DNA from: Brugia malayi
Lineage: Eukaryota > Nematoda > Chromadorea > Rhabditida > Onchocercidae
Direction: 5' to 3'
Length of the DNA stretch: 64,000 nt
Assembly (NCBI RefSeq): GCF_000002995.4
Contig: NW_025062479.1
Span: forward strand, 1,881,721 to 1,945,720
Position 1 is the first letter of the stretch. Every line of letters begins with the position of its first letter. The translations under genes and the position numbers were made by a program. The notes below the pieces were generated by a model. It ran no database searches, had not been told where the DNA came from, and was given only the letters and a program-made list of their open reading frames with translations. Shown piece after piece: positions 10,992 to 25,900 of this stretch.

Positions 10992-13900
10992 CTATGAAGG
11001 AACTGCAGATGTCGCAGAGGTCAATACAACTGCCCTCATAGCTGGTGCTGCACCAATATCATTCATCTTTGGATTCGGCAACGGTAGCTGCTGAGGTGAA
11101 TTCTTCAATGGCGAACTCTCTATATAACTGGAATTGGTACGATGACCTGAAAAAGTATAATTTTCTCGAGTTTGAAATAAAAAATTCGAAAGTGAGCATA
11201 CAGTTTGAAATTAGCATATTGCACAACTAATTAAATAGACATATTTGATATCGGAAAAAATGTGGGTTACATGAAAGTGTAATTATGAACATTAGCATCA
11301 AATTCTTTCCTTTTTCATTTACTCCGGAGAATTAAAATTACTGAAATATGAGTGTAGTTTTTCGAGTTTTTGGTTAAACGATCGTAATAAATTACGATAA
11401 ATTATTTTTTTAAAAAAAAGTTTAGAAAAAAAAAACCATTGAGTTATTACCGGACTTCGTTGTCTCAAAAATATTTTCTGCTGCTGTCTTCTTACATTTT
11501 GTACGTGTCAAATTTCTTTCCTTAACTTTATATTCTAAAGTTGAGTGAGGTACCCCGTAGAAGCTACCAGCACGATGAACCGACATTTCACCGCGTCGAA
11601 CTGATCGGACTGCTTCATCTAGTGCATCCTTCTTATATTTTCTGCAGTGCATCAAACAATTGAAAGTTACCGTTTGATGACAAACATAACGAATGTTTTA
11701 AAATAATCCAAACAAAAATCTTTAAAATATCTCTAAAATAAATGAGAAACCTGTATTGGCCTCGTTTCGGACGCGATTTTTTCCAGTCGAGTTGGTTTTC
11801 AGTAGTATTTGTTGGACTTCTACCAGTTTTCTTTTCTCCCGCATGAACACTTTTTGGTTCGGCTGTTTGTCGATGAACAAATGGTGACCAAAGCGATTTT
11901 TTGTTTTCCATAACTGGCTCATCGTTTGCTGTAGTTTAAGATTGTGCTAATAATTTATATGCTTCATAGACTTAGAAATATCAAAACAAGAAGAAGTGAT
12001 ACCATTAATCGATTCCTGATTGGCAAAGTGAGGCTTATTATTTGGACCAGTTTCCTGAATAATTTCCGGCACAGACACACCATCAATTGCTACAAGTGTC
12101 TGTTTAGGAGGTAAAATAATCCTGCAATATAGTAAGTTGATGACATTTGTCTTTTTTTTTTTTGAAAATTTGACAGTAAATTTGTAAATTTTCTCACTTC
12201 AAACCCCTTGATTAATAAATTTTATCAAAGAGAAAATTACTCACTCAGTAGAACCAGCATTAGCATCGTTTGGAAAAGGCACCGTAGTAGCTGGTGGAGA
12301 CTGAGCTCTGTTCGGTGTTAACATGGTACCAAAGTTATTTATGCGCTTCTTTTTCCCACCAGTACCATTTGTACGCTGATCCTCAGCTGCATCGAGCTTG
12401 TAGATTTTGTTGCGTAATGTTGATCTATAATCCACGCATATTAAAGTACAAAAATTGCAAAACTCAGTTACACTTTACTTCATGGTCATATTAAATTGGT
12501 TTACTTAAATGTATGTTTTTGCGATAAAAAGATATTTGTACAATCTTTTAAATCTTCCTGAAATTTCTTTTTTGGTAGTAACAAGCTATGTAATAATGGA
12601 AACTAACCTTGGTATTCCATAAACCACGCTTGCTCGTCGCGTTCCGAGTCGGCCACATCGGATATCCCGTACAGCAGCATCCAAATCAGCCTGGGTATAG
12701 TTTCTCTTACTCATCGACGAGTGGAGAGTTCGTGTTCCAATGATATTCTTCGCTTGGCTAATTGCAGAATTATTTTCCTCATCCCTGAAAGTGGCAGTTA
12801 GAATTGAATTTTTTAATTTTTAGCTATCAAAATGTATGGCTGCATTGTTTGCTTATCACTAATAAGTGAAAAGGAAATAAATGAGTTTATCCACTTTATT
12901 TATTGACCATTTAATTAACTAATTGATTTACAATGATGGATTAATCAATCAGTGATCAGCTGCTTAAAACAAAAAATCACGAATATTTAACTGCACAATT
13001 TCTACGACACAGAATAACGAATAGAACTTTTGAGCAAATATAGTATTGCTTGAAAAAAATGAATGAAGGTAAGGCAAATTATTACATTTTTGAATGCAAT
13101 TACAAGATGAGAAAATTCAATAATCTTTTTTAAAAAACTAAAAATGTTATACGTACTTAGAAAGAGAATTCGGTGATTTATCAGAGATAGCATTGATTAA
13201 TGCACGCAATCGTCTACCATCTCGAGAATTGTGGGCCGATGATACAGCACATTGCGTAGCCGCTTGAAGCGCACGACGTGAGCTCAGATCTAATGGCTGA
13301 TCTTCTTCAATCATCCCATTACTGTTATTCCCTCCTTCCTTGTAGAATAATGCTCTTGGTCGTTCCAACAATGATTCATTGCCAAACGATGATTTTGATA
13401 ACCCTACAAGAAAGACAACAACATTGCACTTAAATTACAATTAATTCATGCTTCAGTTTAATTTAACTACACGTAAACCTAAATTAATGAATTTAATCTG
13501 AACACTAAAATATTAAATGGAAAGATTTGGAAGAAAAAATGAATTAATCTTTTCATTGATTATCAAATAATGATTAAACTTATATTCTCTCAATAAAAAC
13601 ACTTCAAAAATCCTTAGTTAAAAAATTAACTTTTGTTTTTTAGTTTTTTTCTAATTTCTCTCTAACAAGGACTAAGCTAATGTGCTGCATGATCTTCCTA
13701 TAAAAAATCACTTATCCCTAAGTTATAAAGCACATTTTAGAAAGACAGTTTGATTTTTTAAAAAAAGTTAAAAATTCTTCTTATAAAATTTAGAAGATGC
13801 GGCATTCAAGAAAACAAGAATCCTGCTTTGCAGAACTTACAGTCCATTGTAACTTATGAGGAAAAATGAACCACTGTCACATTTCTTAAGAAAGATATTA

Positions 13901-16900
13901 TGCACTTCGTCCAAAATTTACCATAATTAACGAATATGTCAATTTGCAAGTTTTTTTTTTTCTTTTTTTACCGGCATGTAAAGCTGGAAGGTTGTTGTTA
14001 CTACATATATGAGCAGCCCGTATCACATTCTCTGCTTTAGCAGATATTGAAGGAATCATATGTTGAATTAGATGATTCGTTTCCGTATCACCATTTTCTT
14101 TACCTTGCATTATGATATTTCTTTTTGAAGCCGAAAGATACTGTTCACTTATTGAATTGTGTAGATTTTCTGGAAATATTTTTCTTGAAATGTGATGTGC
14201 AATTAAAAAGTTATGCTGAAAAATTCGAGTGGCAATATTTCAAAGTCCAGGTTTCGACATTAATCCGTCATTGGAAAGATAGTCGTAATTAATAAATAAT
14301 AAAAAGATGGTATCAAGATTGCTCATTCTTGTACTTTTGCAGAATTCATTGCAGTTATGATCTTGTATTGATAAAACGCACTTTTATTTCTGTTTTTTTT
14401 TTTTTTATTTTTCTGTATTTATGTCATATGTATTAGTGTGGATGTCTTGAAATATTTTGTGTGTTAAATGTTATGTGTTTTATTTGGATATTTTATTTTA
14501 TTATCTTTATTTTAGTGATATCTTAATTTTTGCTTTTTTTTTTCTGCTTTAAGCTAAGTGAAAAAAAAAAATGATTGAAATGATGTGAGAACAATCAATT
14601 GCTTCGACATGTAGATCTCAACTTTAATCCATAACTTAATATTATCTTGGTAGAAATTTATAATTAGCAATAACAATGTACCTGGTGAACGGTGTGAATT
14701 CATTTGTTGTAGCAACAAGCTAGATGTACTCCATTGTAAAAGGCTTTGACAAAATAGCTGATTTGCTATTTCAGCTAAAGTTGTTTTCATTTAATAAAAC
14801 CACTAAATTTTTGTAAATTACTAAATATTATAATAGTTTTAGTATAAAAATACTAAATATTGTAATACCAACACATTTTTGCTTAATTTAAAAATGATAA
14901 TAAATAGTTTGATATTTGATTTTCCAATGCCTTCTAGACCTAAATATAAAGGAATTGAAATTTTGTTCTTTTCAATAATGTGAAAAAAGAACAAAAAGCT
15001 TTTAACATCACATCAACTTTTAAAAAAAAGCAAAACTTTCGAAAAATATATGAGTGAATATTTCGGCAAATATATTGTAAAATAATTTGACTTTATCTCA
15101 AATTTTTATCAGTCTTTTGTTGCATGCATCTTCCTCACTATATCCGAACATATTTAAATGATGGCCTTTGGAACAAAATTTCTTATTCAAAAATTTAATA
15201 TTATTCTAAAACTTAATTTTGTTTTGTTTTGGACAATGAGATTTAAAGGTCTTTTATAATAGATGTGACTAATAATTTATTACAATTTTCTGTTTGAGAT
15301 GAAACAAAAAAAAAAAAAAAATTAGTTTATAAAAAAATTTGAACCTTTTTATCTTTTTTTGTAAGTAAATCAACTTATAATTTACGATATTTATGTGTGA
15401 TTTTAGAAAATATATTAGACTAAAATTTCACAAATATAAAAGTAATACGTGAGAACTTACGAAGAGGCACAAATGGTGTCATCACAGGAAGGACGGATGG
15501 AGTACAGAGGTTTGAGAATGGATGCATGTAAAATAGACGAGACTGTGAACCACCGGATGATTCCAGATGTCCTGTGCTTTCCGGAGAGCTATTTGCTGCA
15601 TTTTGCTCCATCTTAACTTGATTGGAGCAACCGGCACCGTAATATTCACCATCGCTTGCTGCGCTTTCATTCTCATGTTCGATTCTCATGGAATCCTGAA
15701 ATCAAATTTTAAAAAATTTATTAATTTAAACAATACAATTATTTTTTCACTTGTATATTTCTCATTTTTTTTTTTTATCAAATAAACAGACAGAAAGAAT
15801 AAGTTTCTGTATGACGAAAGCAGACATCAATAACATTACTTAATTAATGAAAATATTACTTTCGTGAAATAAGCTGAATTAATTCCCTATCATATATGTT
15901 AAAATTGTATCAACGTGTAAAGCAACATCAGGATTGCTCATTACAATATGTCTCAATTATCGAATATAACTTGGAAAAACAAGAGCACATCTAAAGTAAC
16001 TTCAGGTTATCTTTCGTTAATCCACCTAATTTTCATTTTTCTTTCCGTATTTCACTTTCTTCAGCCTCTTCTTTTTCACTTACCCTACTATTCGTTCCAG
16101 TTTCAGGTATCATTCTACATAATGCATCTTGCATGATATGTAAAATCGAACTTGAAAGTGGACGACAATTTTTTAATTACCTACCTTTTCGGAGCAATCA
16201 TCCGTGGATAACCGTAAACCATCACAAAAGGGGCATTTTTCGGTAGGCGACCAATCCTGCACAGTTGTATTATAATCTGCTTCTGTTTCTGTAAATAATG
16301 AAACATCTAAATTGTAACCAATTTCAGATAGCTGCTTTAATCGTCCAATTCTATCATTTTTATCTTTTTGATCACTTCAGCAACCAGTTTGCTGCTATCA
16401 TTCTAATGCAACCACGCTGATAAATCGTTTAAGTGCTTACAAATAAACTAATTAATGAGTTTTGCAGTAAAGTTTGAACGATATTTTTAAATTTGGAAAA
16501 TTTTCGAAAAAAATGAAAAAATCAGAACAATGGCCTAAGATTTTTAAAGAAAATGGAGGAAATGAATACAGTCGCTCAATTTTATCAATATATATATATG
16601 TTTATTTTTAAGAAAATGGGTGCCAAAGCATAATATTTTTGTGCTATTTTGCCGAAAAAAAAATCTTGAAAATTGATGTTAAAAATGTACAGAGAAAAAA
16701 AAAAAAAACGAAAAACATTTCTCGGATGTTGCATGTTTTTAAAAATTGATAAAATAAAAATAACAGCAAATGCAGACGGAAAAATCATTCTTATAGTAAC
16801 CGGTTTTACCGCTATTATAAGCTTCTTCTATGATTCAACAACAAAAAGAAAAAAAATATGATTCAAAGACTAATCTTGAATTTAAGCTACCAAAAACATA

Positions 16901-19900
16901 TGTTGAATGATTTCGAAATTAAGAGAACCTGAAAATCTTTTTGATAATTTATTCGTCTTCGTTTTTTCTTTTTTCAAAAATTAAAGAACATTTGCAATAT
17001 TGCTGATAAAATATAGTAGTAAATTAAGTATTTAGTAATATGATAGTGGAATAAAGAAAAGAGAAGAAAGGAAACAGAACAAAAATATTAGAAGAGCCTA
17101 TGAGAATATTCCAACAACAAAAATTCAGAATTCGATTTGTATAATCTACAAGATGCATATTTTTGGAGAAGAAAAAAAAAGACAAAAATGATGAAAATTT
17201 GCTTATGTTTATAATATTAATGACAATTTACATATTTATTTAAATTATAGCAAATGAAAACCTGCAGTAAGAGCAGTTGAGATTACATTGACAATGGATC
17301 GGCATTGTGAATTTCTTGACATATAACGCTTGCTTACTTGTTCAAAACCTGCAAGTGTGCTCCTAAATTGATGTGTCAGAAAAAAAAAATGCATGAGCGA
17401 TGATCGTTCTAAATCTTTTCCTAATTGTAGAAATTAGCTTCAGAAAATTTCACCTAAAATTTCAGTCTGGTTTTTTGTTTGACTATCTATCATTTTTGAT
17501 TTCCTAAGCCAATAAATTAAATCATTTAATGAAGTTGAAATTTTAATGGATACGTTGCATTAATAATGATTTAAAAAAAATTGTAATTTAACTGAGTATT
17601 CCATATTTTTTTTTCTTTCAGAAAGAAATGCAAAAAATCTAAATAAGCATTAGACTCGTTTTTCAAATGTTTTAAAACTTTTAAACAGCAAAAAAAAATT
17701 ACACTAGCAAGAAATAGTTTTAAAATGAATAACAGGTTATAGTAGTTGCTTGTGAAATCAGGTGAAGATAATAATAATGAAGATAATTGAATACAGGAAT
17801 AGATATGATATTGTACCGTACGATTGTTGTAAATAACATTCATAGTACAAATTTAGATTCTACCGTAATCTTTTTTTACAAATTTATGTATTACAAGAAT
17901 GTTACAGTAAAAACTAAATTATCTCAAATAATTTAGCCACATGTGCAATATTTTTGGACAAATATATGGTGGCAAATATTTGAATGGAAGTGTTGCTTGG
18001 GAGCTACCGTAGAAGCTCAAGAATTTGTTTTCTTATTCCAGCTTATCCATCACCAAATCTCATCCATCTCACTCTTTTCTGCTCCTACATCTTTTTCTTA
18101 ACGTCAAATATTCAAATCTTTCCACACGAATTATTCTACTCATTTTAAATGAAATATCTGTACAGCAAATTGCTGGAAATTATGCTTTTCAAAAAAAAAA
18201 AAATTCTTGGAATAAAGTATATTTTTCTAAATATCATATTTAAACTTAAAATGAAAATTTTCAAAATTTTCTGTTATTCTTTAAAAATGGAAAATGTAAG
18301 AACGAGTAAGAACTGGTAGAAAAAAATATTCCAACAATAATTATTCCCTATTAATTCTGATTTTGAGAAATAACCTCTTTCTCAAATTCATAATTAAGTA
18401 ATCTTTTTTTTTTTTTTTTTTTTTTTTTTTTGTAAATTTAGTTTGTCATTGCTTGATTAGAAATGATAATTCTCTTACTTTGTTTTTTTCTTAATTTTTT
18501 GCAAAGCAGTTTAAAAGTTTTAATATTTGATGCATTTAATTTTCGGAAACAAAGTGCTCATTTACCTAATACAAAATTAAAACTATTTTAGAATCTTATC
18601 GTTAGTTCTTTAAGTTTCTAAACAAATTAGAAATAGCAATATCATAAACCCCACCATTTCAATAAATCATGATAATAGTTATCATTAATTCATTTTATTT
18701 TTTTCTTAACTTAGCTTATTTTTCATCTTCTTTTAATAAAATAAACTTTCAGCTTGATAAGTAAGTACATATAATACAAGCAATAGTTATTATTTTCAGA
18801 AAATATGTTAATGCGCATTGAGTTAAAATATATACGAAAATTATGTTTGACTACAAAAATATCTGATGCGTTTAAAAATACTAATTCTTACTCAGTTAAA
18901 TAAAAATTATGGTCCAGCAATTGAAAAAGCTAATAAAATGATAGGAGGTAAATTTCGATTTAAAAATTTAGCAGATTTCTTTTGTGTCTCTTTTTTCTTT
19001 AAGTCCAGGTAACCTTTAACAAAAGCAGTTTAACTAACGCTCTTAATTTTTTAATCAGTAGAATGTAAGTAAATACATAATAAAAGTTAAATATTTAACA
19101 TATATTGAATTAAAAATTTGATTTCAATTAAAAGCGTTTTTTTTTTCTTCCTTTTTTTTTTTTAAAAAAAATCTGTTTTTGCCCTATTATTTGAACGGTT
19201 CAAAAAAGAAAATGAAATGAAATAAAATAAGTGGTTTCTTAGTAATTTTCAAACGATTCAACAAATTTTTTTAAGCAATTTTCCACCACATCCAATTAAC
19301 ATATACTGAAAACAATTCGTCGTTGCCTTATAACGAAAGCAATTTGCCTGACACATTTTCGCTTTCATCACATTGCTAAGAGAGTCCTTTCGTCCATTCC
19401 ATTCTATCTCTCTCTCTCTCTCTGTTTCTTTTACCCTCTTTTCATATATCTCTCTTCTTTCTTTTCCTTTCACCTTCGAAATTTTCATTCTTCATTTACT
19501 ATTGAGCGTTAAAATTTAGCTACAGACTTTTCTAAATGATGTCGCCTTTGAATTAGTCAAAAATACAACTGATGATAAAATAAAACTTGACATATTTTCT
19601 AGAATATCTAACTTAAAACAATTGTGAATTTGAAAAAAAAAAAAAAATCGTTTTTTTTTTTTTTTTGAAGTTTAGTACTGGCACTATTTTATTTTCGTAA
19701 ATATTAAAATATTGGTTTTGTAGGAAAAAGATTAAAGTGAAAAATAATTGTTACTTTTGAGAAAGTATAACTAGTTTCAACGAAATCATTTTAAAAGTGA
19801 AATAATTTTTTATCAAATTACAAAATTATGATTTCATTTGGACGTGTTGCACTTTTCTTATGAATTATTCCATTAGTGATACAGATTAGTGAAAGATGAA

Positions 19901-22900
19901 AAATGATAGGATAAGATTTTATTTTTGAATACGATATGATATACATATTTCTATGTGCGATGACGTTAATACTAGTGGATTATTCGTCAATATTGAAAAT
20001 CCGTACAGTGACTTAAATGACTTATTTATAAAAAGATATGTAAATATCTTATGAACATGTTCGATTTATTTATCCTTCTGACATTTCAATACATACATAG
20101 ACAAATTTTTTTTAATACCAAGTTTAATAAGATTTGATAAATTTCAAAAAATTCACAAAAAAGAGAAAAAAACATTAAAGAAATTGAACAAATTTTCATA
20201 ATTTCATGCATTTCTATTATTGTTATAATTTAAAAAATAAAAAGAGAGAACTATTGGATGACACAAAGCATGAATGATCTGTTTAAGAGAAAGAAGATTG
20301 CTTAATTCGTTATGTAAATTTAGCTATTGTAGAGTGGAACTTATTTCTAAATTAATTTTATTTTCTTCAATATACACTATTTTTCCGTTAAAAATTTATT
20401 TTTTTTTTGTCTTTTCTAAGCTTATTTTGTTGATATGATTAAAAATAACTTTTATCGGGTTGTGATAAGCTGCATTTTGAATTATCTAATAATATTGAAA
20501 ATCCTTAAGTTTTTTTTTTTTTTTTTTTTCAATTTTAATTATAAAGAAATAGAAATAGTTCATATATTGGTATGTATATATATACATATATTTATTTATT
20601 TATTTATGCATATATGTATATTTGGTGGAGTTGATAAAACAGTAAGAAATTATCGCAAGATTGAAAACGTACATAGGCTTCAAATATTAATTTTTCGTTG
20701 CCATGACAATCTTCTTAAAACCTCCTTCTTTTCTCACCTCCGCCCTCATCGTCTAACTTATTAAATTTTGCGTATTTTTTGGAGGAATTTCTATTTTAAA
20801 CAAACAATTTTGATAATTTAATACATGTCGAAAGTGATTTCTGGTGAGGAGTTGATAAACTGAAACGACTAGATAAGACAGATTTAATAAAATAATGAAA
20901 TGATTTGATATGATACCTGTTGCCATTTAACTATCTCGAAATGACTACGATGAAAAAATGCTCCAACATGCTATCATTAAGAAATATGTGGTATAAAAGA
21001 ACTGAGATAATTCTCTATAATTTCAACTCATAAACATTGATTGTTACAAGAACTGAATTGCAATATGGCATATAAACTATTAGGCATAGCTATTACTTGA
21101 AAATTTTAGTAAATTATTTTACTTGAGGTAATCATAAGATATAAGCAAGCAATTGGCATGTTAGGCAATGTTACATGCATATCAGAGGATCATTTGAAAA
21201 GCACGTAATTAATAAACTAACTAATTTAAAATTTCTGTCATAATTATGAAAGCATAAAAATTGAATGATAATGTGATTGAAAATCTAAAGTATTGAATGA
21301 TTTTTAATAGATTTCAATTATTTTATGGAGTAAATTTTGCTAAAACAGTTAAAGATTTAGTTAATAAACAAATTGCTGGAATGTTGTTCTTCAACCCAGT
21401 CCTTGGATGATTTTCAGATAAGTAAAAATTGGGTACCAAAATAATTTCCATATTTTTTGAAATTAAAAAAATGCAAGCAAGAAATGGCAACAAATAATTA
21501 CATTACCTCGAATTTTTCATGGATAATAAATTAGTTATCGAATGTATAATTGTTAACGAATAAGCTTATTTTTTGCAGTTTGATCAAGTAAGCATGAAGT
21601 GTATGGAATATGCAATTAATTTGAACAAGTGAGTTAGGGATAGGAATAGTTTGCCAGAAAAGCTATAGCGGGCCAAGAAGCAGCCTTAGGCATCATTAAA
21701 ATGCAACATTTGATCGACAGGGCCACAACACTGCACATTTTGTTTCATTCCTCTCATCGCATTTTAATTGATTCAAGCTCTTTGGATTAATGATTACAGG
21801 GTCATGTTCGCTATTCAGAATATCTACGCTTGAAAATTTAAATTAGTATGACAGAGTCTTCATAAGCTAGCGGTCTTCATTTCAACGTATAATAACCATT
21901 TTACTTCAGTCCCATTAAGTTAATTAATACTTATAATGTTTCCAATACTATGACTTAGAAAAAACTTCAAATATTTCAAATTGAAACTTTTAATTTGATT
22001 TGATAAACAGCTTTCTAAAGGCTACCATTTTTTTATCTTTCGCTCAATGTTTTCCATTTTATGCTATAAAATTGTGAGTTCTTTTTTTTTTTTTTTTTAA
22101 GAAGTACTTATTAAAATTTGCTTAATCATATTTTGTTTGTCAAAGATTTCAATCCGCTAAATTTTGCTATTCATTTTATTCAGTGGCAGTGATTTTACTG
22201 AGTTTAAATAATATTTGCAAAAAAAAAAATCACCAATTCCTTGTTTCTTTTTACAATAATGATCCTTGATATTGTTCTATACTTCGATATTTACATTTTT
22301 CCAGACGAACCAATAGTTTTTGCTATCATGCTGATGAAGCTTTCTTAATTAATCTGAAATGCTGAAACAGACACAAACGAGGATAGCTTATCTAAGAAGA
22401 CATTTGAAGAAAGTAGCAGAATGGGACATTATTAAAATTAACCATTGGATTGATAGGACCACAAGATGAAAGGCCTATTTTGACTCATCTGTCTTATTGC
22501 TATTTAATTGATTTGAGCTTTTAGTTTAAAAGTAGCTTGCGCCATATCCAATAACCACGATATCCGTGTTTAATAGTCATTTCTGATGAAAGTTTAGCAT
22601 AAACATAAAAAAAGAAGAGAGAGGAAAAATATCAAAATTTCATCAATAAGAAGAAAAAATTCAATGCCATCATTTTATGATTGAATCATGAAAAAAAAAG
22701 AATCTGTGAATCAGAAAAATTATATATATCCCAAGAACAATACAAAAATCGTTTGATAAAAATTTTAAATATTTAAATGATTCTTTTTGTATCAATTTAT
22801 TTTAATAGTTGTGAACGAAAAAAAAGTTAGAGAAAACTTATCTTACATTCATCATCAAACTTACTTCTTAAGAAATTCTTTTTCTTTCTTTCTTTCACCC

Positions 22901-25900
22901 TCTCTCTCTCTCTTTTTCGTTGGCAGAGAAGAAGAAAGAAACAAATAGGTTATTGGTCAATTTTGTTGGATTATTTTGCAAAAATTAGTTGGTTAAAATG
23001 GGAAAAAGAACAGAAAATTGAAAAATGTATCACATTTAGAGAGTATATAGAGATGTAAAAAAAGGGTGGGAGGGAGAGAGAGAGAGAGAAAGGAAACTTT
23101 TTGTCTAACAACTAACTTTTATAAAAGGGAATGTAAGGATTGTAGGAGTTTAGGCTAATTTCAAATTGTAAGAGGAATGTAGAGATTTTTTTCTTTTTTC
23201 TTTTTTTTTTTTTACGAATGCGAGAAAGGATCATCCAGGATAATACAAGGAGGCGGGGGAGTTATCATAAAACTGTGCTGTTTAGTAACTTTAGATGAAG
23301 CAGCCCCGGGTGAATTATATTTCAGGAAAGTATTTTGCTTCTCGTTTCTAATATCTCCAATTAATTATTCGTCAATGCTGTAAGATGGGTGAGAAGTAAG
23401 TAAGCCTAAGCTCAAAGGAAGACAAGGAACTAGTTTGCTAGAATTAAAAATGGGGAGGAGAATACCTCTTTCAACCCCTTCTTTTCATTCTATCTCTTCT
23501 TTCATTTTTACCTCCTCCTCCTCCTCCTCCTCCCCCTCCTCCTGTTCCTCCTCCTCTCATACTACTGATTAATAATTCTCGATCCTCTATTCCTTCCTAT
23601 CCTTCTAGTTAACCATCCTATCCTATCCATCATCCGTCCGTTTTCCATTCGAAATGAAGAGGGCCTATTCAATCAGCCAAGCATCCATAACATGAACTAA
23701 ACCTTCTCTAGATCCTATCTTTTACTCATCCTATCCAACCTTATGCTTAAACACTTGCTTACATTCACCAAAACTTCATTACCACGATGTGCCATTGATA
23801 CAATTCATTCAGTCTTTTCAAAATCCTAAAAGCACAATCATATATAAAGCAGTCCAATAAATAAAATTACGGTCATCAACACTTGGGCAATTATATTGCT
23901 TTGTTAATCGGAAATGATTTATTGGTGCAAGAAAGAAAAAAAGAGACTAAAACTCAAAATGGAAAAAAAATGAATTATCTGTAATCATTCTTTGTAATCC
24001 AATTTTAACAAACATTATGTTACAATAAAATATTGGAAAATTGCAATTATGAAAATGGTTATTCTAATATAATAATTAATACCAAATAGTTTAGAATGTA
24101 TAAATAATTAGATAAGAAAATAATTTAGGAACAAATAACTATGAAGGGCTGAAATAATTTTATAAATAACGATTTAGTGCAAATTATTATAAACATCTAA
24201 GTGATTTAATGTGGAGTTAAATTCTTGCTCGAATTGTGAAATATTGTATAACTGTTGAAAAATTTTTCAATAAACTTTCATTCTATTAAATTTGCTTATT
24301 TCTTCGAAGAAAATCAGTAGATTTTCACTTTTTAAATTAATTTGCAAACAAGATTTTATGCCTGGTAAGTCGTTTTTATTAATTAATTTAATTACTAATT
24401 TCTTAAACAGTAATAATATCAAGTATTATTTTTCGCAATATTTCAGTATTAAATCCAAAGAAATTATTTCTGCTTAAAATTATGCTTTTATTTTAATCTT
24501 CAACTTTTTATTTTGTAATTTGGTCATTCGGGTTTCAATACTATGAATCTCACAAATGATAGCAAGATAGAATTTTTAATATAATTCTCAAACGAGATAG
24601 CTATGCCATTGCAGTAAGGGAAAACAGTTAAAACAAATGCTTTTTAATCCACAATTCTAATTTTTAATACCTAGACTAGTCTGAATAATCTCATTAAGCT
24701 TATAATTTGAATAGGATTGTTAAATTGCTATTGCTAATTGACTTAAGGTATTTTGTTGCCTATAAGGTGAATAAATAACTGGAAGAAGTTCCGAATTAGA
24801 TTTGCTGTTGGTAAAAATAACGGTCAGAGAAGAAAACATTTCGAGTGATAACTCAAATGCCATTCACAGGTATTTAATTAAAAAATTTAGAATTTCAAAA
24901 AAGGCAAATTTTTTATTCAAAATTATCGAGCAATAAAGTATTGCAGTGGTCAATTTGTAGAAAATGGCAATATTTGAAAGAAAAAGGAAATTATTTAAAA
25001 TTTTTTAGCTACTATTATTATGCATTAAATATCAACAACGAGTTTCATTTCATTTTAATAATTCTTTTCTTCTAATTCCAAAAAAAGAATGGAAATATTT
25101 TACTTATCCAGAATTCTTCTTATTATTCCAGCATTAATGAGTAACATTTTTATTTCTCATTTATTACGACATGGTTGATCATTTATATTACCAATTGGAA
25201 AGCAATAAATGTGCGAAAATTTTTTTCACTTTTTTTCCCACTTTTTTCGCATTTTAAATCATAATAATTAAATGAAGTTTCTGTAAAATGCTATGCTATG
25301 GTTAACACTTATTTTTAATATCATTGTTAAAATGACTTGAAATGGAATTAAATCCTAAAATTAGATCAAAATTTTGTGTGATAGGAAGATTAGAAATTAA
25401 AGGAAAAATAAAAAGAAACTAAAATAAAAAAACAAAATTTCATCTTTTAAAATATATAAACCTTAATTACTATTTTTTTCAGGTTAGTTAGTATAAAAAT
25501 TACATTGTTTACATGCAATAATTTGAAAATTGATTGATATTTTTTCATGAAATGAATAATTTTCAGTTTTTTTTTTTTTATTACTGAGAAAATTTGCGTT
25601 CACTTTTGATTAATTGATATGAAAATTGTAATATAAATCAGGATTTTTTTTTTTGAAAAAAAAAATCAAAAAGAATTTTGAAAAAATACTATTTTATTGC
25701 CTAACTCTGATAAAGAAGATCTAGTATACTGAAATTTGATAGAGAAAGAAAATATGATCAAGAAACTATAAGAAAAATTTTCATAGATTAACAACATTTA
25801 AATTCTATTATTTCAAATTCCCTTAATTATATAAACATGTTTCATTCACATTTTTACTATTACGCATGCAAATATTTTTTTTTTCTTATTTGTTTTACCC

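Noticed and set aside
14554..14790. Separate ORF starting at 14790
   Set aside because: Only 14774-14682 is an exon; the acceptor TTTAG at 14775 gives the correct phase with both neighbouring exons.
17262..17322. ATG at 17322 as start of the mbr-1-like protein
   Set aside because: The frame stays open upstream to a TTGCAG acceptor at 17349, and the exon at 28273-28183 supplies the conserved family N-terminus in the right phase.
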